Below are positions 34,379-42,915 of a stretch of DNA of 64,000 bases, piece by piece. The translations under genes and the position numbers were made by a program. A model generated the notes under the pieces. The model saw only the letters and a list, made by a program, of their open reading frames with translations. It did no database searches and was not told the origin of the DNA. Source of the DNA: Lentzea cavernae (lineage in GTDB: Bacteria > Actinomycetota > Actinomycetes > Mycobacteriales > Pseudonocardiaceae); assembly GCF_014653695.1 (NCBI RefSeq), contig NZ_BNAR01000022.1:59093-123092 (forward strand). The letters are read 5' to 3'. Position 1 is the first letter of the stretch. The number at the start of each line of letters is the position of its first letter.

Positions 34379-35428
34379 GTGAACCTCAAGCCCGCCCTTG
34401 CCGTCGCCCTCATCGCACTGACAGCCCTCTCCGGTTGCAGTCGCGCCGGAACGAGTGACACCCCCGCCGCCGAGTCCAAGGGCGCCGCGGCCGAGGTCCG
34501 CCTCGGGTACTTCCCGAACATCACCCACGCCGCCGCGCTGATCGGCGTCGAAAAGGGCCTGTACGCGAAGGAACTCGGCAACACCAAGCTGACGACGCAG
34601 ACGTTCAACGCGGGCCCCGACGAGGTCAACGCCCTGCTGGGCGAGTCCCTCGACATCGCCTACATCGGCTCCGGCCCGGCGATCAACGCCTACTCGAAGT
34701 CCAAGGGCGAGGCCGTGAGGCTCATCGCCGGCGCCACCTCGGGCGGCGCGCAGCTCGTCGTCAAGCCGGAGATCAACTCGATCGAGGACCTCAAGGGCAA
34801 GGTCGTCGCCACGCCGCAGCTCGCGAACACGCAGGACGTGTCGCTGAAGAAGTACCTGGCGGAGAAGAACCTCACCGGCCAGGTCACCGTGCAGAACGTG
34901 GAGAACGCCGCGTCGCTCGACCTGTTCAAGAAGGGCGACATCCAGGCCGCGTGGGCGCCGCAGCCGTGGTCGGCGCGCATCGTCAACGAGGGCGGCGGCA
35001 AGGTGCTGCTGGACGAGAAGACGCTGTGGGAGGGCGGGGCGTTCCCGACCACCGTGGTCATCGTGCGCACGAAGTTCCTGCAGGAGCACCCGGAGACGGT
35101 CGAGGCCGTGCTGAAGGGCCACGTCGCCGCGATCGACTGGGCGAAGGCGAACTCCGACGAGGCCAAGCAGGCCGCCAACGCCGCGCTGGAGAAGCTCACC
35201 TCCAAGAAGCTCGGCGACAAGATCCTCGACGCCGCGTGGGACAACATCGAGCTCACCACCGACGCGCAGGCCAAGCACTTCCCGCAGCTCGCGAAGGACG
35301 CCGTGACCGCCGGTGTGGCCAAGGAGGCCGCCGACGTCGCCGGGTACGCCGACTTCGCGTTGCTGAACAAGGTCCTGCAGGCGCAGGGCAAGCCGCAGGT
35401 CCAAGCCGCGGGCCTGGACAAGAAGTAG
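34379..35428 (+). CDS. ssuA: ABC transporter substrate-binding lipoprotein (sulfonate type)
   Basis: A 349-residue SsuA/NMT1-like binding protein. Lipobox LSGC with the modified Cys20; GYFPNITHAAALIGVEKGLYAKELG and the INAY, SLKKYL segments are typical of the nitrate/sulfonate/taurine binding family. Its place after cysDN and before matching ATPase and permease genes points to sulfonate or sulfate-ester uptake. GTG start. The exact substrate cannot be read from sequence. Confidence 0.85.
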   Translation: MNLKPALAVALIALTALSGCSRAGTSDTPAAESKGAAAEVRLGYFPNITHAAALIGVEKGLYAKELGNTKLTTQTFNAGPDEVNALLGESLDIAYIGSGPAINAYSKSKGEAVRLIAGATSGGAQLVVKPEINSIEDLKGKVVATPQLANTQDVSLKKYLAEKNLTGQVTVQNVENAASLDLFKKGDIQAAWAPQPWSARIVNEGGGKVLLDEKTLWEGGAFPTTVVIVRTKFLQEHPETVEAVLKGHVAAIDWAKANSDEAKQAANAALEKLTSKKLGDKILDAAWDNIELTTDAQAKHFPQLAKDAVTAGVAKEAADVAGYADFALLNKVLQAQGKPQVQAAGLDKK

Positions 35429-35455
35429 CACTTCTGACGCGAGGGAAGGCACACC

Positions 35456-36232
35456 ATGACCGCCACGCTCGAAACCGCTCTTCTGTCCACTGCGGACACC
35501 GCTGTCGAACTGACCGCCGTCCGCAAGGTCTTCGGCCACGGCAGCTCGGCCGTGGTGGCGCTCGACGGGGTCGACCTCAAGGTCAAGCCCGGCGAGTTCG
35601 TGTGTCTTCTCGGCGCGTCCGGCTGCGGCAAGAGCACGCTGCTCAACATCGTCGCGGGGCTCGACGCCGCGACGTCGGGCTCGTTGCAGCTCAACACCTC
35701 CCGCCCGGCCGTGATGTTCCAGGAGCCGGCTCTCATGCCGTGGCTCACCGCCGCGCGCAACGTCGAACTGGCGCTGCGCTTCGCGGGCGTCGGCCGCCTG
35801 GCGCGCAAGCGCCGCGCACTCGAACTGCTCGAACTGGTGCGGCTGGGCGACGTCGCGGACAAGCGTCCGCACGAGCTCTCCGGCGGTATGCGTCAGCGCG
35901 TGGCCCTGGCCCGCGCGCTGGCCTCCACCACCGTCTCCGCGGACGGCGCTCCCGCCCTGCTGCTGATGGACGAGCCGTTCGCGGCCCTCGACGCCATCAC
36001 GCGGGACGTGCTGCAGAGCGAACTGCTGCGCGTGTGGGAGACCACGAACACCGCCATCATCTTCGTGACGCACGACGTGCGCGAGGCCGTCCGCCTCGGC
36101 CAGCGCGTCGTGCTGCTGTCCTCACGTCCCGGCCGCGTCGTGCGGGAGTGGGACGTGAAGGACTCCTCGGACCAGGTCCTCGACGAGATCAACACCCATC
36201 TGCGAGAGGTCATCAGTGGCCACGCCTCCTGA
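35456..36232 (+). CDS. ssuB: ABC transporter ATP-binding protein (SsuB type)
   Basis: A 258-residue ABC ATPase: Walker A GASGCGKST, Q-loop FQEPALMPW, signature LSGGMRQRVALARA, Walker B LLLMDEP, H-loop VTHDVREA. The tail (residues about 230-258) is longer than the minimal domain. A GGAAGG box precedes the ATG. It overlaps the permease by 17 bp. Confidence 0.93.
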   Translation: MTATLETALLSTADTAVELTAVRKVFGHGSSAVVALDGVDLKVKPGEFVCLLGASGCGKSTLLNIVAGLDAATSGSLQLNTSRPAVMFQEPALMPWLTAARNVELALRFAGVGRLARKRRALELLELVRLGDVADKRPHELSGGMRQRVALARALASTTVSADGAPALLLMDEPFAALDAITRDVLQSELLRVWETTNTAIIFVTHDVREAVRLGQRVVLLSSRPGRVVREWDVKDSSDQVLDEINTHLREVISGHAS

Positions 36233-37088
36233 CACGCTCGACAAGGTCGGCGCCGGCCTCGACGCGCTCGACGTGCCCGTGGAGGCACATCGGCCGCCGT
36301 TGTGGCGTCGCTTCCTGAAGACGGGCGTGCCACCCCTCATCGCCTTCGCGCTGCTCCTGGGCGTGTGGCAGGCGCTGTGGGCTTCGGCGATCCTGCCCGA
36401 GTTCCAGCTGCCGGCACCGGCCAACGTGTGGAACGAGCTGGTGCGCAGCATCAGCACGGGCGAGGCGTTCGGCATCCTGTGGACCTCGCTGCACCGCGCG
36501 GTGCTCGGCTTCCTCGCGGCGGTCGTGATCGCGACACCGCTGGGGTTGCTGATCGCCAAGGTGCGGGTGGTGCGCGCGGCGATCGGCTCCTTGCTGACCG
36601 GCCTGCAGTCACTCCCGTCCGTGGCCTGGGTCCCGGCCGCGATCCTGTGGTTCGGCGTGACCCCGTCCACGATCTACTTCGTGGTGCTGATGGGTTCCGT
36701 CCCGTCCATCGCGAACGGCCTGGTGGCGGGCATCGACCAGATCCCACCGCTGCTCCCCCGCGTGGGACGTGCGCTGGGCGCCGGCCGCTTCGCCTCGGCC
36801 CGCCACATCCTGCTGCCCGCCGCCCTGCCCGGTTACCTGGCAGGCCTCAAGCAGGGCTGGGCGTTCTCGTGGCGGTCGCTGATGGCCGCGGAGATCATCG
36901 CGACCTCACCGCAGCTCGGCGTCGGCCTCGGCCAGTACCTGCACAACGGCTCGTCGCTCAACGACATCAACATGGTGATCGCGGCGATCTTCCTGATCCT
37001 GTTGGTGGGCATCGGGATCGAGCTGCTGCTGTTCCGTCCCCTGGAGCGCGCCGTGCTGCGGGCTCGCGGCTTAACGGGAGCGTTGTGA
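36216..37088 (+). CDS. ssuC: ABC transporter permease (SsuC type)
   Basis: A 290-residue inner-membrane permease with six or so helices and the EAA-type coupling loop (AARHILLPAALPGYLAGLKQGWAFSWRSLMAAEI near 180-215). Pairs with the ATPase upstream. Its stop overlaps the chelatase GTG by 4 bp. Confidence 0.93.
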   Translation: MATPPDTLDKVGAGLDALDVPVEAHRPPLWRRFLKTGVPPLIAFALLLGVWQALWASAILPEFQLPAPANVWNELVRSISTGEAFGILWTSLHRAVLGFLAAVVIATPLGLLIAKVRVVRAAIGSLLTGLQSLPSVAWVPAAILWFGVTPSTIYFVVLMGSVPSIANGLVAGIDQIPPLLPRVGRALGAGRFASARHILLPAALPGYLAGLKQGWAFSWRSLMAAEIIATSPQLGVGLGQYLHNGSSLNDINMVIAAIFLILLVGIGIELLLFRPLERAVLRARGLTGAL

Positions 37089-37780
37089 TCCCCCTCGTCG
37101 CCGTCGCGCACGGCAGCCGCGATCCCCGTTCGGCCGCGTCGATCCATTCGTTGCTGGACGTCGTGCGGTCGTTGCGGCCCGAGATGGACGTGCGGGGGTG
37201 CTTCCTCGACCTGTGCGCGCCCCGGTTGAGCGACGTGCTGCGCGGGCCTTCCGTGGTCGTGCCCTTGTTGCTGGGCAAGGCCTATCACGCTCGTGTCGAC
37301 GTCCCCGCGGCTGTCGCCGAGTCGCGGGTGCCCGCCGTGGTGACCGATGTGCTGGGACCGGATCCCAGGCTCGAGTCCGCTGCTCTGCGACGGCTCTCCG
37401 AGGCCGGGGTCTCCTTCGGCGACAGGTCTTTGGGTGTGGTGCTGGCCGGTGCCGGGTCGTCGCACGCGCCGGCCAACGAGGCCGTGAGCCGGGTGGCTCG
37501 GCGGTGGGCCCGCGAGTCGGGCTGGGCCGGGGTGGAGGCGGCGTTCGCGTCGATCGCTTCTCCTTCCGTGCCTGAGGCGATCGACCGGTTGCGGATGAAG
37601 GGCGCCACGAAGATCGCTGTGGCGTCGTGGTTCCTGGCGCCGGGGTTGTTGCCGGACAAGGTCGCGTCGCTGGCCGGGGATGCCGTGGTGGCGCGGCCGT
37701 TGGGGGACGACGTGGAGGTCGCGCAGCTCGTGCTCGACCGGTACGACGAAGCCCTGGCACGGCAGACGATCGCGGCTTAG
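37085..37780 (+). CDS. sirohydrochlorin chelatase (CbiX-like)
   Basis: A 231-residue class II chelatase with two CbiX halves; the catalytic-type His is in VAHGSRDP near the N-terminus and the second half has LAGAGSSHAPAN. It inserts Fe2+ into sirohydrochlorin to give siroheme, the cofactor of the SirA sulfite reductase at the head of the operon; this mirrors Rv2391/Rv2393. Upstream steps of siroheme synthesis are not in the window. A weak GCGGC/GCCGC hairpin (37772-37790) follows. Confidence 0.9.
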   Translation: MIPLVAVAHGSRDPRSAASIHSLLDVVRSLRPEMDVRGCFLDLCAPRLSDVLRGPSVVVPLLLGKAYHARVDVPAAVAESRVPAVVTDVLGPDPRLESAALRRLSEAGVSFGDRSLGVVLAGAGSSHAPANEAVSRVARRWARESGWAGVEAAFASIASPSVPEAIDRLRMKGATKIAVASWFLAPGLLPDKVASLAGDAVVARPLGDDVEVAQLVLDRYDEALARQTIAA

Positions 37781-37858
37781 CTTCTGCCGCAACAATTCCT
37801 TGGGTTGTGCTCAAGCACCCGAACGAGGATTGTCGGTGTCACCTGCGATCCTGTTTGG

Positions 37859-38380
37859 ATGCATATGTTCGTCGACGAGTCGGAGCGGGGCGGCTACCTC
37901 ATGGCAGCCGTCCTGATCGCACCGAACGCGCTCCACTCCACCCGCTCGATGATGCGCGGCTTCTTGCTCCCAGGCAGCCGACGCGTGCACTTCAAGACCG
38001 AGAAACCCGCCCGCCGCAGGCTGATCGCGGACAGGCTCGCCTGTTGTGACCTGGTGGTGAACCTCTACTCCGGGCGAGGCAACAGCGAGCGCGTCCGGTC
38101 GAAGCTCCTGCCGCTGCTGGTCGAGGACGCCATCGGGATCGGTGTCACCCGGCTGGTGCTCGACTCACGGGATCCGGTGGCCAACGGCCGGGACCGGCTC
38201 GTGATCGGTACCCGGACCAAGGCTCACGACGCCGCGCTGGTGTACGAGCACATCCAGTCGTCCTCCGAACCCGCGTTGTGGGTCAGTGATGCGATCGCCT
38301 GGTGCCACGGCGCCGGCGGCGACTGGAAGCGACGGATCGCTCCCATCACGGGGACCGTCGTCGACCTGGGTCAGCTCTAG
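37859..38380 (+). CDS. DUF3800-like protein
   Basis: A 173-residue protein beginning MHMFVDESERGGYLMAAVLI, the V-D-E-S opening seen in DUF3800/RNase H-like proteins, with ALVYEHIQ and LWVSDAIAWCHGAGGDW near the C-terminus. Function unknown; some relatives travel with mobile or defence genes. ATG at 37859 (or 37865). It lies just after the sulfur operon and is followed by a hairpin. Confidence 0.5.
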   Translation: MHMFVDESERGGYLMAAVLIAPNALHSTRSMMRGFLLPGSRRVHFKTEKPARRRLIADRLACCDLVVNLYSGRGNSERVRSKLLPLLVEDAIGIGVTRLVLDSRDPVANGRDRLVIGTRTKAHDAALVYEHIQSSSEPALWVSDAIAWCHGAGGDWKRRIAPITGTVVDLGQL

Positions 38381-38390
38381 AAAAGCGCGA

Positions 38391-38427
38391 AGCCCAGGCA
38401 GCGACCGTCCGGACGCGCACCTGGGCT
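38391..38427 (+). terminator. terminator-like inverted repeat after DUF3800-like gene
   Basis: AGCCCAGG (38391-38398) pairs with CCTGGGCT (38420-38427), with an inner CGTCC/GGACG palindrome, ten bases after the stop. No U-run. Confidence 0.6.
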
Positions 38428-38594
38428 CACTTCCTCCGCCTAGCGGCGAAGGCTATGCGTCCACTGTAGCACATTTGAGCCCAACCGCTTCTCGATGCCA
38501 GGGCTTGAGGTGCACCGCTCGTGAACTCAGCCGAATCCCCTCGGCCGCAGCCCTTGGCGTGGTACCAACTCCCCCAACGACACCGGGGGGCGGC

Positions 38595-39089
38595 GTGCAA
38601 GACGATCCACACCAGTTCAGCGACAGCGTTCGCGACGGCATCTTCGACAGCACTGCCGACGACATCCAAGACCTGGACCACGGCGGCGGCCACCACGCCT
38701 ACCCGCCCTATCCGCTCTCCCAAAGCAACTCCGGCCACCGCGGTCGCCACGACACATCCGGGGCACCGTCGTGGGTGAAGGTGCTCCTCTGGACGGGCGG
38801 CCTCCTGGCGATAGCGGGCATGGGGATCATCATCCTCGGCGCGCTGGGCTCGTTCGACGCACCCGACCCGTCGAGCACGCGCCTGACGCCCGCGTTCCCG
38901 GACTCCGGCCTGCCACCCGGTTTCCCGGCCGACGCGCTCCCGCCCGAACTCCAGGACCAGGCCTTCCCGGCCTCGGCGGAGCAGCGGTCGTCGGGCGGAG
39001 GTCTGGGCCTGGGCCTCGGGCTCTTCTTCGCGGGCTTCTTGCTGTCGGCGATCGGCGCGCTGGGACACAGCACCTCGGCCCGGCGCTGA
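38595..39089 (+). CDS. two-helix membrane protein, hypothetical
   Basis: About 164 residues: a polar His/Asp-rich start (VQDDPHQFSDSVRDGIFD), a membrane helix WVKVLLWTGGLLAIAGMG, a Pro-rich loop (PGFPADALPPELQDQAFP) and a second helix of Gly/Leu (GLGLGLGLFFAGFLLSAIG). GTG at 38595 is chosen for the GGGGGG run upstream; the start is uncertain. No family recognised. The 214-bp gap before it holds only the terminator. Confidence 0.55.
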   Translation: MQDDPHQFSDSVRDGIFDSTADDIQDLDHGGGHHAYPPYPLSQSNSGHRGRHDTSGAPSWVKVLLWTGGLLAIAGMGIIILGALGSFDAPDPSSTRLTPAFPDSGLPPGFPADALPPELQDQAFPASAEQRSSGGGLGLGLGLFFAGFLLSAIGALGHSTSARR

Positions 39090-39173
39090 GACCCGTCACT
39101 TCCGGCCGCCGCCACAAGATCGAAGACACAGCGCCGTTCGGGCGATGTGAACTGTGAACTGTTGACGTGAAAC

Positions 39174-39199
39174 CTACTCATGAGTAGTCAGGTGACTAC
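39174..39199. promoter_or_regulatory. two overlapping palindromes upstream of a secreted protein gene
   Basis: CTACTCATGAGTAG (39174-39187) is a perfect 14-bp palindrome; GTAGTCA-GG-TGACTAC (39184-39199) overlaps it, sharing GTAG. A TTGACG sits at 39162-39167, 17 bases before TAGTCA (39185-39190). This is the layout of a promoter covered by an operator, ahead of the gene at 39245. A direct repeat GTGAACT-GTGAACT lies just upstream. Confidence 0.6.
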
Positions 39200-39244
39200 G
39201 CCGCGTGCTGGAAATGCCCCTCGTCCACTCATCGGGGAGAGGTC

Positions 39245-39859
39245 ATGAAGCTAGCCGGAATCGGGTCCCTGCTACTGGTACCGATGCTGATGTTCGCCAC
39301 CAACGCGTCAGCAGCCGCTCCGCAGACCATCACCTACAAGCTCCGGGCGAGCGCCGTCGGGCAGACGACGGACTTCACGCTCGACCAGGGCGTCGACGCG
39401 TCGGCGCCGGCGAGTGTCGCGCCCGGCGGCACCCTGGCGGTCACCATCGACCCCGCGCCCAACACCATCCCGTCCGAGGCCGGCGGTCGTCAGGTCCGGG
39501 AGATCAAGGGGCTCGCGCTCAGGTTGCCGGTGCCCGCGAACTCGTCGTTCAAGTCCGCGAGCCTCGCCGGTGGCGCCGGGCTCGGTGGCACGCCGACGAT
39601 CGCCTTGCAGGGCACCGACGTCGTGCTGAACGTGCCCGGCCCGATCAAGGGCGGGGCGAACTTCGAGCTGCCGACCGTCACGATCAACCTGACGGCCGGC
39701 GCGTCCGGGACGATCGCCGCGAAGCTGGGCGGCACCAGCTACGACGCCCCGGGCCTCACCTTCACCGCCGTCGTCTCGGTCATCGGGTTCCCGGTCAACG
39801 CCGCCGCGAAGGGCTACCCGGACCCCAACCCCGTGCTGACGACGACCACGATCGGCTGA
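39245..39859 (+). CDS. secreted protein of unknown function
   Basis: A 204-residue exported protein. Signal peptide MKLAGIGSLLLVPMLMFATNASA, then an all-beta, Gly/Ala/Thr-rich body (TITYKLRASAVGQTTDF, VTIDPAPNT, LTAGASGTIAAKLGGTSY). No catalytic motif is seen. Good GGGAGAGG ribosome binding site. Preceded by a palindromic operator region, hence probably regulated. Confidence 0.75.
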   Translation: MKLAGIGSLLLVPMLMFATNASAAAPQTITYKLRASAVGQTTDFTLDQGVDASAPASVAPGGTLAVTIDPAPNTIPSEAGGRQVREIKGLALRLPVPANSSFKSASLAGGAGLGGTPTIALQGTDVVLNVPGPIKGGANFELPTVTINLTAGASGTIAAKLGGTSYDAPGLTFTAVVSVIGFPVNAAAKGYPDPNPVLTTTTIG

Positions 39860-39886
39860 TCCTGGTGCCCCACCCCCTGCCGGGCA

Positions 39887-40297
39887 TCAGGAAGTAGCCG
39901 CGACCAGTGCGGTCATCGTGGCGAGCGTCGTGCGCAGGTCTTCCACGGAGACCTGCGCACTGACGCGGTTGGCCCACTCGTGCTGCGCGTCCCGCAACCG
40001 TTCCACGGCCGCGTACCCCTCGGCGGTCGGCCGCAGGAGCTTCGCGCGGGCGTGCGCCGGGTTCGGCAGGTACTCCGCCAAACCCTTGTCCACCAACAGG
40101 TCCGCGATCCGCTGCACGGACTGGCGAGCCAGGCCCATCTCGCGCGCCACGCCCGACACCGACAACGGCTCGCGCAGCACGGCGCCGAGCACCTGCCACC
40201 ACGCCGCGGTCAGGCCGACCGGCTTCGTCATCACCTCGGCCGCGTCGAGGAACGCCCCGTACAACCGGAAGGTCCTCATCACCACGTCGGTGAGCAC
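39887..40297 (-). CDS. MarR family regulator
   Basis: About 136 residues. Winged helix LTAAWWQVLGAVLREPLSVSGVAREMGLARQSVQRIADLLVDKGLAEYLPNPAHARAKLLRPTAEG is a clear MarR domain. The start is uncertain: GTG 40297 (AGGAG 13 bases up) or GTG 40321, which would overlap the DJ-1 gene stop by 14 bp. Co-transcribed with DJ-1, whose promoter region has two matched 8-2-8 inverted repeats, its likely binding sites. Confidence 0.85.
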   Translation of the reverse strand: MLTDVVMRTFRLYGAFLDAAEVMTKPVGLTAAWWQVLGAVLREPLSVSGVAREMGLARQSVQRIADLLVDKGLAEYLPNPAHARAKLLRPTAEGYAAVERLRDAQHEWANRVSAQVSVEDLRTTLATMTALVAATS

Positions 40298-40307
40298 GTC
40301 ACCCGAC

Positions 40308-40922
40308 TCACTCCTGGACACTGGCCACCAGCTTCCCGAACGCCTCGGCGGAGTCCTCGCGGTTGAACTCGTACCAGGCCTGCAAAGTGGTGGGGGAGAA
40401 CGTCTCCAGCTCCGCCAGCACCTCACGTGCGAACTCCAGCGCCGAAGCACCACCTGCCGTGATCACGCCATCGGCGCGCACCACGCGTTCGTCGCGGTAG
40501 AACTCCGCGCCGCCGTAAGAACCGAGCTCCCCCACGAAGTTCGACGTGTGCGGCACGTCGTCCAGCAGCCCCTCGGCCGCCAGCCCGATCGTCGCGCCGC
40601 AGATCGCCGCGATCGGCTTGCCCGCCTCGCGGAACCGCCGCGCGAGCTTCCCGAACGGCGCCAGCGCACCGGTCTCCCAGCCGTCGCCACCCGGCAGGAC
40701 GAGCATCGCCGCGTCGTCCAGGGACACGTCCGCCAGAGCGACGTCCGGCAGCATCCGCACACCCCCGATGGTGCGGATCGGTTCCAGGGTCAACCCGACG
40801 GTCCGGATCCGGTACCGCCCCGGCTGCCGCTGGAACTGCTGCAGGCTCACCTGCGCGGCCACGTGCCCGTACTCCCAGTCCGCGAGCTGGTCGGCCAGAG
40901 CGAGGTACACCGTCTGTGTCAT
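40308..40922 (-). CDS. DJ-1/PfpI family protein
   Basis: A 204-residue DJ-1/PfpI protein. The nucleophile elbow AAICGATIGLA puts the active Cys at residue 108; the LVLPGGDGW strand and the late AGGASALEF helix are standard. Family roles include glyoxalase III-like and stress functions, or regulation. The ATG (40922) itself lies inside the first inverted repeat of the operator, so binding there should block expression. Forms an operon with MarR. Confidence 0.9.
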   Translation of the reverse strand: MTQTVYLALADQLADWEYGHVAAQVSLQQFQRQPGRYRIRTVGLTLEPIRTIGGVRMLPDVALADVSLDDAAMLVLPGGDGWETGALAPFGKLARRFREAGKPIAAICGATIGLAAEGLLDDVPHTSNFVGELGSYGGAEFYRDERVVRADGVITAGGASALEFAREVLAELETFSPTTLQAWYEFNREDSAEAFGKLVASVQE

Positions 40923-40958
40923 GACAGTAGACTGTCATGTTTGACAGCACGCTGTCAA
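40921..40958. promoter_or_regulatory. tandem 8-2-8 inverted repeats, likely MarR operators
   Basis: ATGACAGT-AG-ACTGTCAT (40921-40938) and TTGACAGC-AC-GCTGTCAA (40941-40958). Both share the W-TGACAG-Y/R-CTGTCA-W core and their centres are 20 bp apart, about two helical turns. The first overlaps the DJ-1 start codon, the second lies upstream of the echA-type promoter, so the pair could control both directions. Confidence 0.85.
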
Positions 40959-40971
40959 CGTGAACGAGCGT

Positions 40972-40984
40972 TAAGGTCAGCGAC
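40972..40984 (+). promoter_or_regulatory. leaderless -10 element of enoyl-CoA hydratase gene
   Basis: TAAGGT (40972-40977) and seven bases precede the ATG at 40985; the second operator (40941-40958) covers the expected -35 region. Confidence 0.45.
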
Positions 40985-41755
40985 ATGGCAGATGAGCTGG
41001 TCCACTACGAGGTGCGGCGTGGCATCGCGACGATCACGCTGGACTCCCCCCACAACCGCAACGCGCTGTCCTCGCAGCTGCGCCGGGAGCTTCGAGAGCA
41101 CCTGAGCACCGCGGCGAAGGACGACGGCGTGCGCGTGGTCGTGCTGACCCACACGGGCCCCGTGTTCTGTTCCGGCATGGACCTCAAGGAGGCCGCCGGC
41201 GCGAGCGCGGGAGACCAGGGCGTCAACGAGTTCCCCGCGATCCTCGAACAGCTCTGGACCAGCCCGAAGCCGGTTGTCGCCGCGCTCAACGGACCGGCGC
41301 GCGCGGGTGGCGTCGGCATCGTCGCGGCGTGCGACATCTCGATCGCGGACGTCAAGGCGACGTTCGCGTTCAGCGAGGTCCGCATCGGCGTCGTGCCGGC
41401 CGTCATCTCGGTGACGGTGCTGCCGCGCCTGCTCCCCCGCCAGGCCCACGAGCTGTTCCTCACCGGCGAGACGTTCGACGCGCAGCGAGCCAAGGAGATC
41501 GGCCTGCTCAACGCCGCCACGGACGACGTCGAAGGCGAGGTCCGCCGCTACACGGACATGCTCGCGCTCGGCGCGCCCGGCGCCCTGGCCGCCACCAAGC
41601 AGATGCTGCAGCAGGAGCGGTCCACGAACCTCGGGAAGGTCTTCGCGGACATGCTCGAGCTGTCGGCCCGGCACTTCGGCGGACCGGAGGGCCAGGAGGG
41701 CATCACAGCGTTCAGAGAGAAGCGCAAGGCGTCCTGGGTGCCCGCGGAGGACTAG
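40985..41755 (+). CDS. enoyl-CoA hydratase/isomerase family protein
   Basis: A 256-residue crotonase-fold protein. Oxyanion-hole motifs are visible: FCSGMDLKEA and AALNGPARAGGVGIVAACDISIADVKATFAFSEVRIGVVP. The usual catalytic Glu pair (E-x-x-F/G near residues 112 and 132) is not obvious, so hydratase versus isomerase cannot be assigned. It may be controlled by the MarR operators upstream. Four-base tail overlap with the DUF2690 gene. Confidence 0.88.
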   Translation: MADELVHYEVRRGIATITLDSPHNRNALSSQLRRELREHLSTAAKDDGVRVVVLTHTGPVFCSGMDLKEAAGASAGDQGVNEFPAILEQLWTSPKPVVAALNGPARAGGVGIVAACDISIADVKATFAFSEVRIGVVPAVISVTVLPRLLPRQAHELFLTGETFDAQRAKEIGLLNAATDDVEGEVRRYTDMLALGAPGALAATKQMLQQERSTNLGKVFADMLELSARHFGGPEGQEGITAFREKRKASWVPAED

Positions 41756-42168
41756 AACCAGCCGGTGCACTCGATGCGGCCCTGCGAGGACCCGCAGGCG
41801 CGCATGAGCTTGCCGTCGTTCTTGAACGCGTCAGTGAACTTCACGGTGCCCGAGTCGATCCTGGTGTGACCGAGGAAGCCCTCGTGCCCGGTGGCCGAGG
41901 GCTCCCTGCGGTCGGTCCAGATCTCCTCGCCGGGCGTGCCGTGCGAGATGCGGCCCCACGCGCACTTGGACTTGTTCGACGCGCGCAGTTCGACCACGCG
42001 GCCGTTCAGCATGGTGACGGGGTTGTCGCCGTCGAGCGTCTCGAACGGCGTGAAAGGCCCCTCCTGCGAACAGTCGGGGTCACCGGCGAACGACACCGCT
42101 GGACACAGCACCAGGACGACTGCGACGACGCCGAGCACACAGCTCAGGCGGCGGAATTGCGTTCCCAT
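41752..42168 (-). CDS. secreted DUF2690-like protein
   Basis: A 138-residue exported protein: signal peptide MGTQFRRLSCVLGVVAVVLVLCPAVSFA, then VVELRASNKSKCAWGRISHGTPGEEIW, the conserved core of DUF2690 proteins, with Cys residues (DCSQ, SKCAW, RACGS, IECTG) fit for two disulfides. Function unknown; common in actinobacterial exoproteomes. Confidence 0.8.
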   Translation of the reverse strand: MGTQFRRLSCVLGVVAVVLVLCPAVSFAGDPDCSQEGPFTPFETLDGDNPVTMLNGRVVELRASNKSKCAWGRISHGTPGEEIWTDRREPSATGHEGFLGHTRIDSGTVKFTDAFKNDGKLMRACGSSQGRIECTGWF

Positions 42169-42211
42169 GGAACGGCACTGTCCACTCCGGACGTCACAAC
42201 CGCAGCCCGTG

Positions 42212-42475
42212 TCACCGTTCCGTGCGAATCACGCGCACTTTCCGGTCACCTGATTCGGCGGTCTGCTTCGCCGCGTCACGCAGCACCTCGAGCACTGACG
42301 AGTCCAGGTCCAGGGGCACGACCAGCACGTATTCACCGGCGGGCAGCCACGAGAGATCGGTCAGGCTGTCGTACAGGGCGTCGAGGTTCTGCCCGAACCA
42401 CTCCGGGAAGTCGAGCGCGGCGGCAATGGCCGAAACAGCCGCGGACTTCTCCGAAACGAGAATGTGCCGTTTCAT
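42212..42475 (-). CDS. barstar-family ribonuclease inhibitor
   Basis: An 87-residue barstar-like protein with the conserved PEWFGQNLDALYDSLTDLSW core. It starts (ATG 42475) inside the stop of the RNase gene (ATGA overlap), which couples immunity to toxin synthesis. It should inhibit the upstream ribonuclease in the cytoplasm before export. Confidence 0.92.
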   Translation of the reverse strand: MKRHILVSEKSAAVSAIAAALDFPEWFGQNLDALYDSLTDLSWLPAGEYVLVVPLDLDSSVLEVLRDAAKQTAESGDRKVRVIRTER

Positions 42476-42915
42476 TTCTTCACGTCCACCACGACGAACG
42501 ACGAATAGTGGTCGCCGGTGTAGAAGACTTCCTTCTCCGACCCGGTGACGATCCGCCGCGCTCCCCGGTCCTGGCTTCCGGGCGTCGGCACCGTGTACTC
42601 CTTGTAGTACCCGGAGTCCTTGGCGGGCAGCCGCTTCTCCCGGTTCTGGAACGTCACGCCGTCGTTGCGCGGGTACGGGAACGGCCCGTTCGCCTCGATC
42701 AGCTTCCACGTCTTCGCGGCCTCGGCCGGCAGCTTCGACAGCGCTTGGACGTCCATGCCGGACTTCGCACCGGGCACGGCCTGCCCGGACGCGGACGGCG
42801 AGGTGCTCACGGGCGGCGTCTCCGGACTCGACGCGGTGTCCTTGACGAACCACCCGACGACGACCAGCGCGATGAGCCCGACCAGTGCGACGGTCAGGCG
42901 GCGACCAGGGCTCAC
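42472..42915 (-). CDS. RNase Sa/barnase-family ribonuclease, membrane-anchored or secreted
   Basis: A 147-residue guanyl-specific-type RNase. N-terminal hydrophobic segment (LTVALVGLIALVVVGWFV), Pro/Ser linker, then the catalytic domain: Glu106 (KEYTVPTPG), Arg117, Arg121 and His136 (YTGDHYSSF), spaced like Glu54, Arg65, Arg69 and His85 of RNase Sa. So a full active site. The start overlaps the upstream small membrane gene by 4 bp. Cognate barstar follows. Confidence 0.92.
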   Translation of the reverse strand: MSPGRRLTVALVGLIALVVVGWFVKDTASSPETPPVSTSPSASGQAVPGAKSGMDVQALSKLPAEAAKTWKLIEANGPFPYPRNDGVTFQNREKRLPAKDSGYYKEYTVPTPGSQDRGARRIVTGSEKEVFYTGDHYSSFVVVDVKK

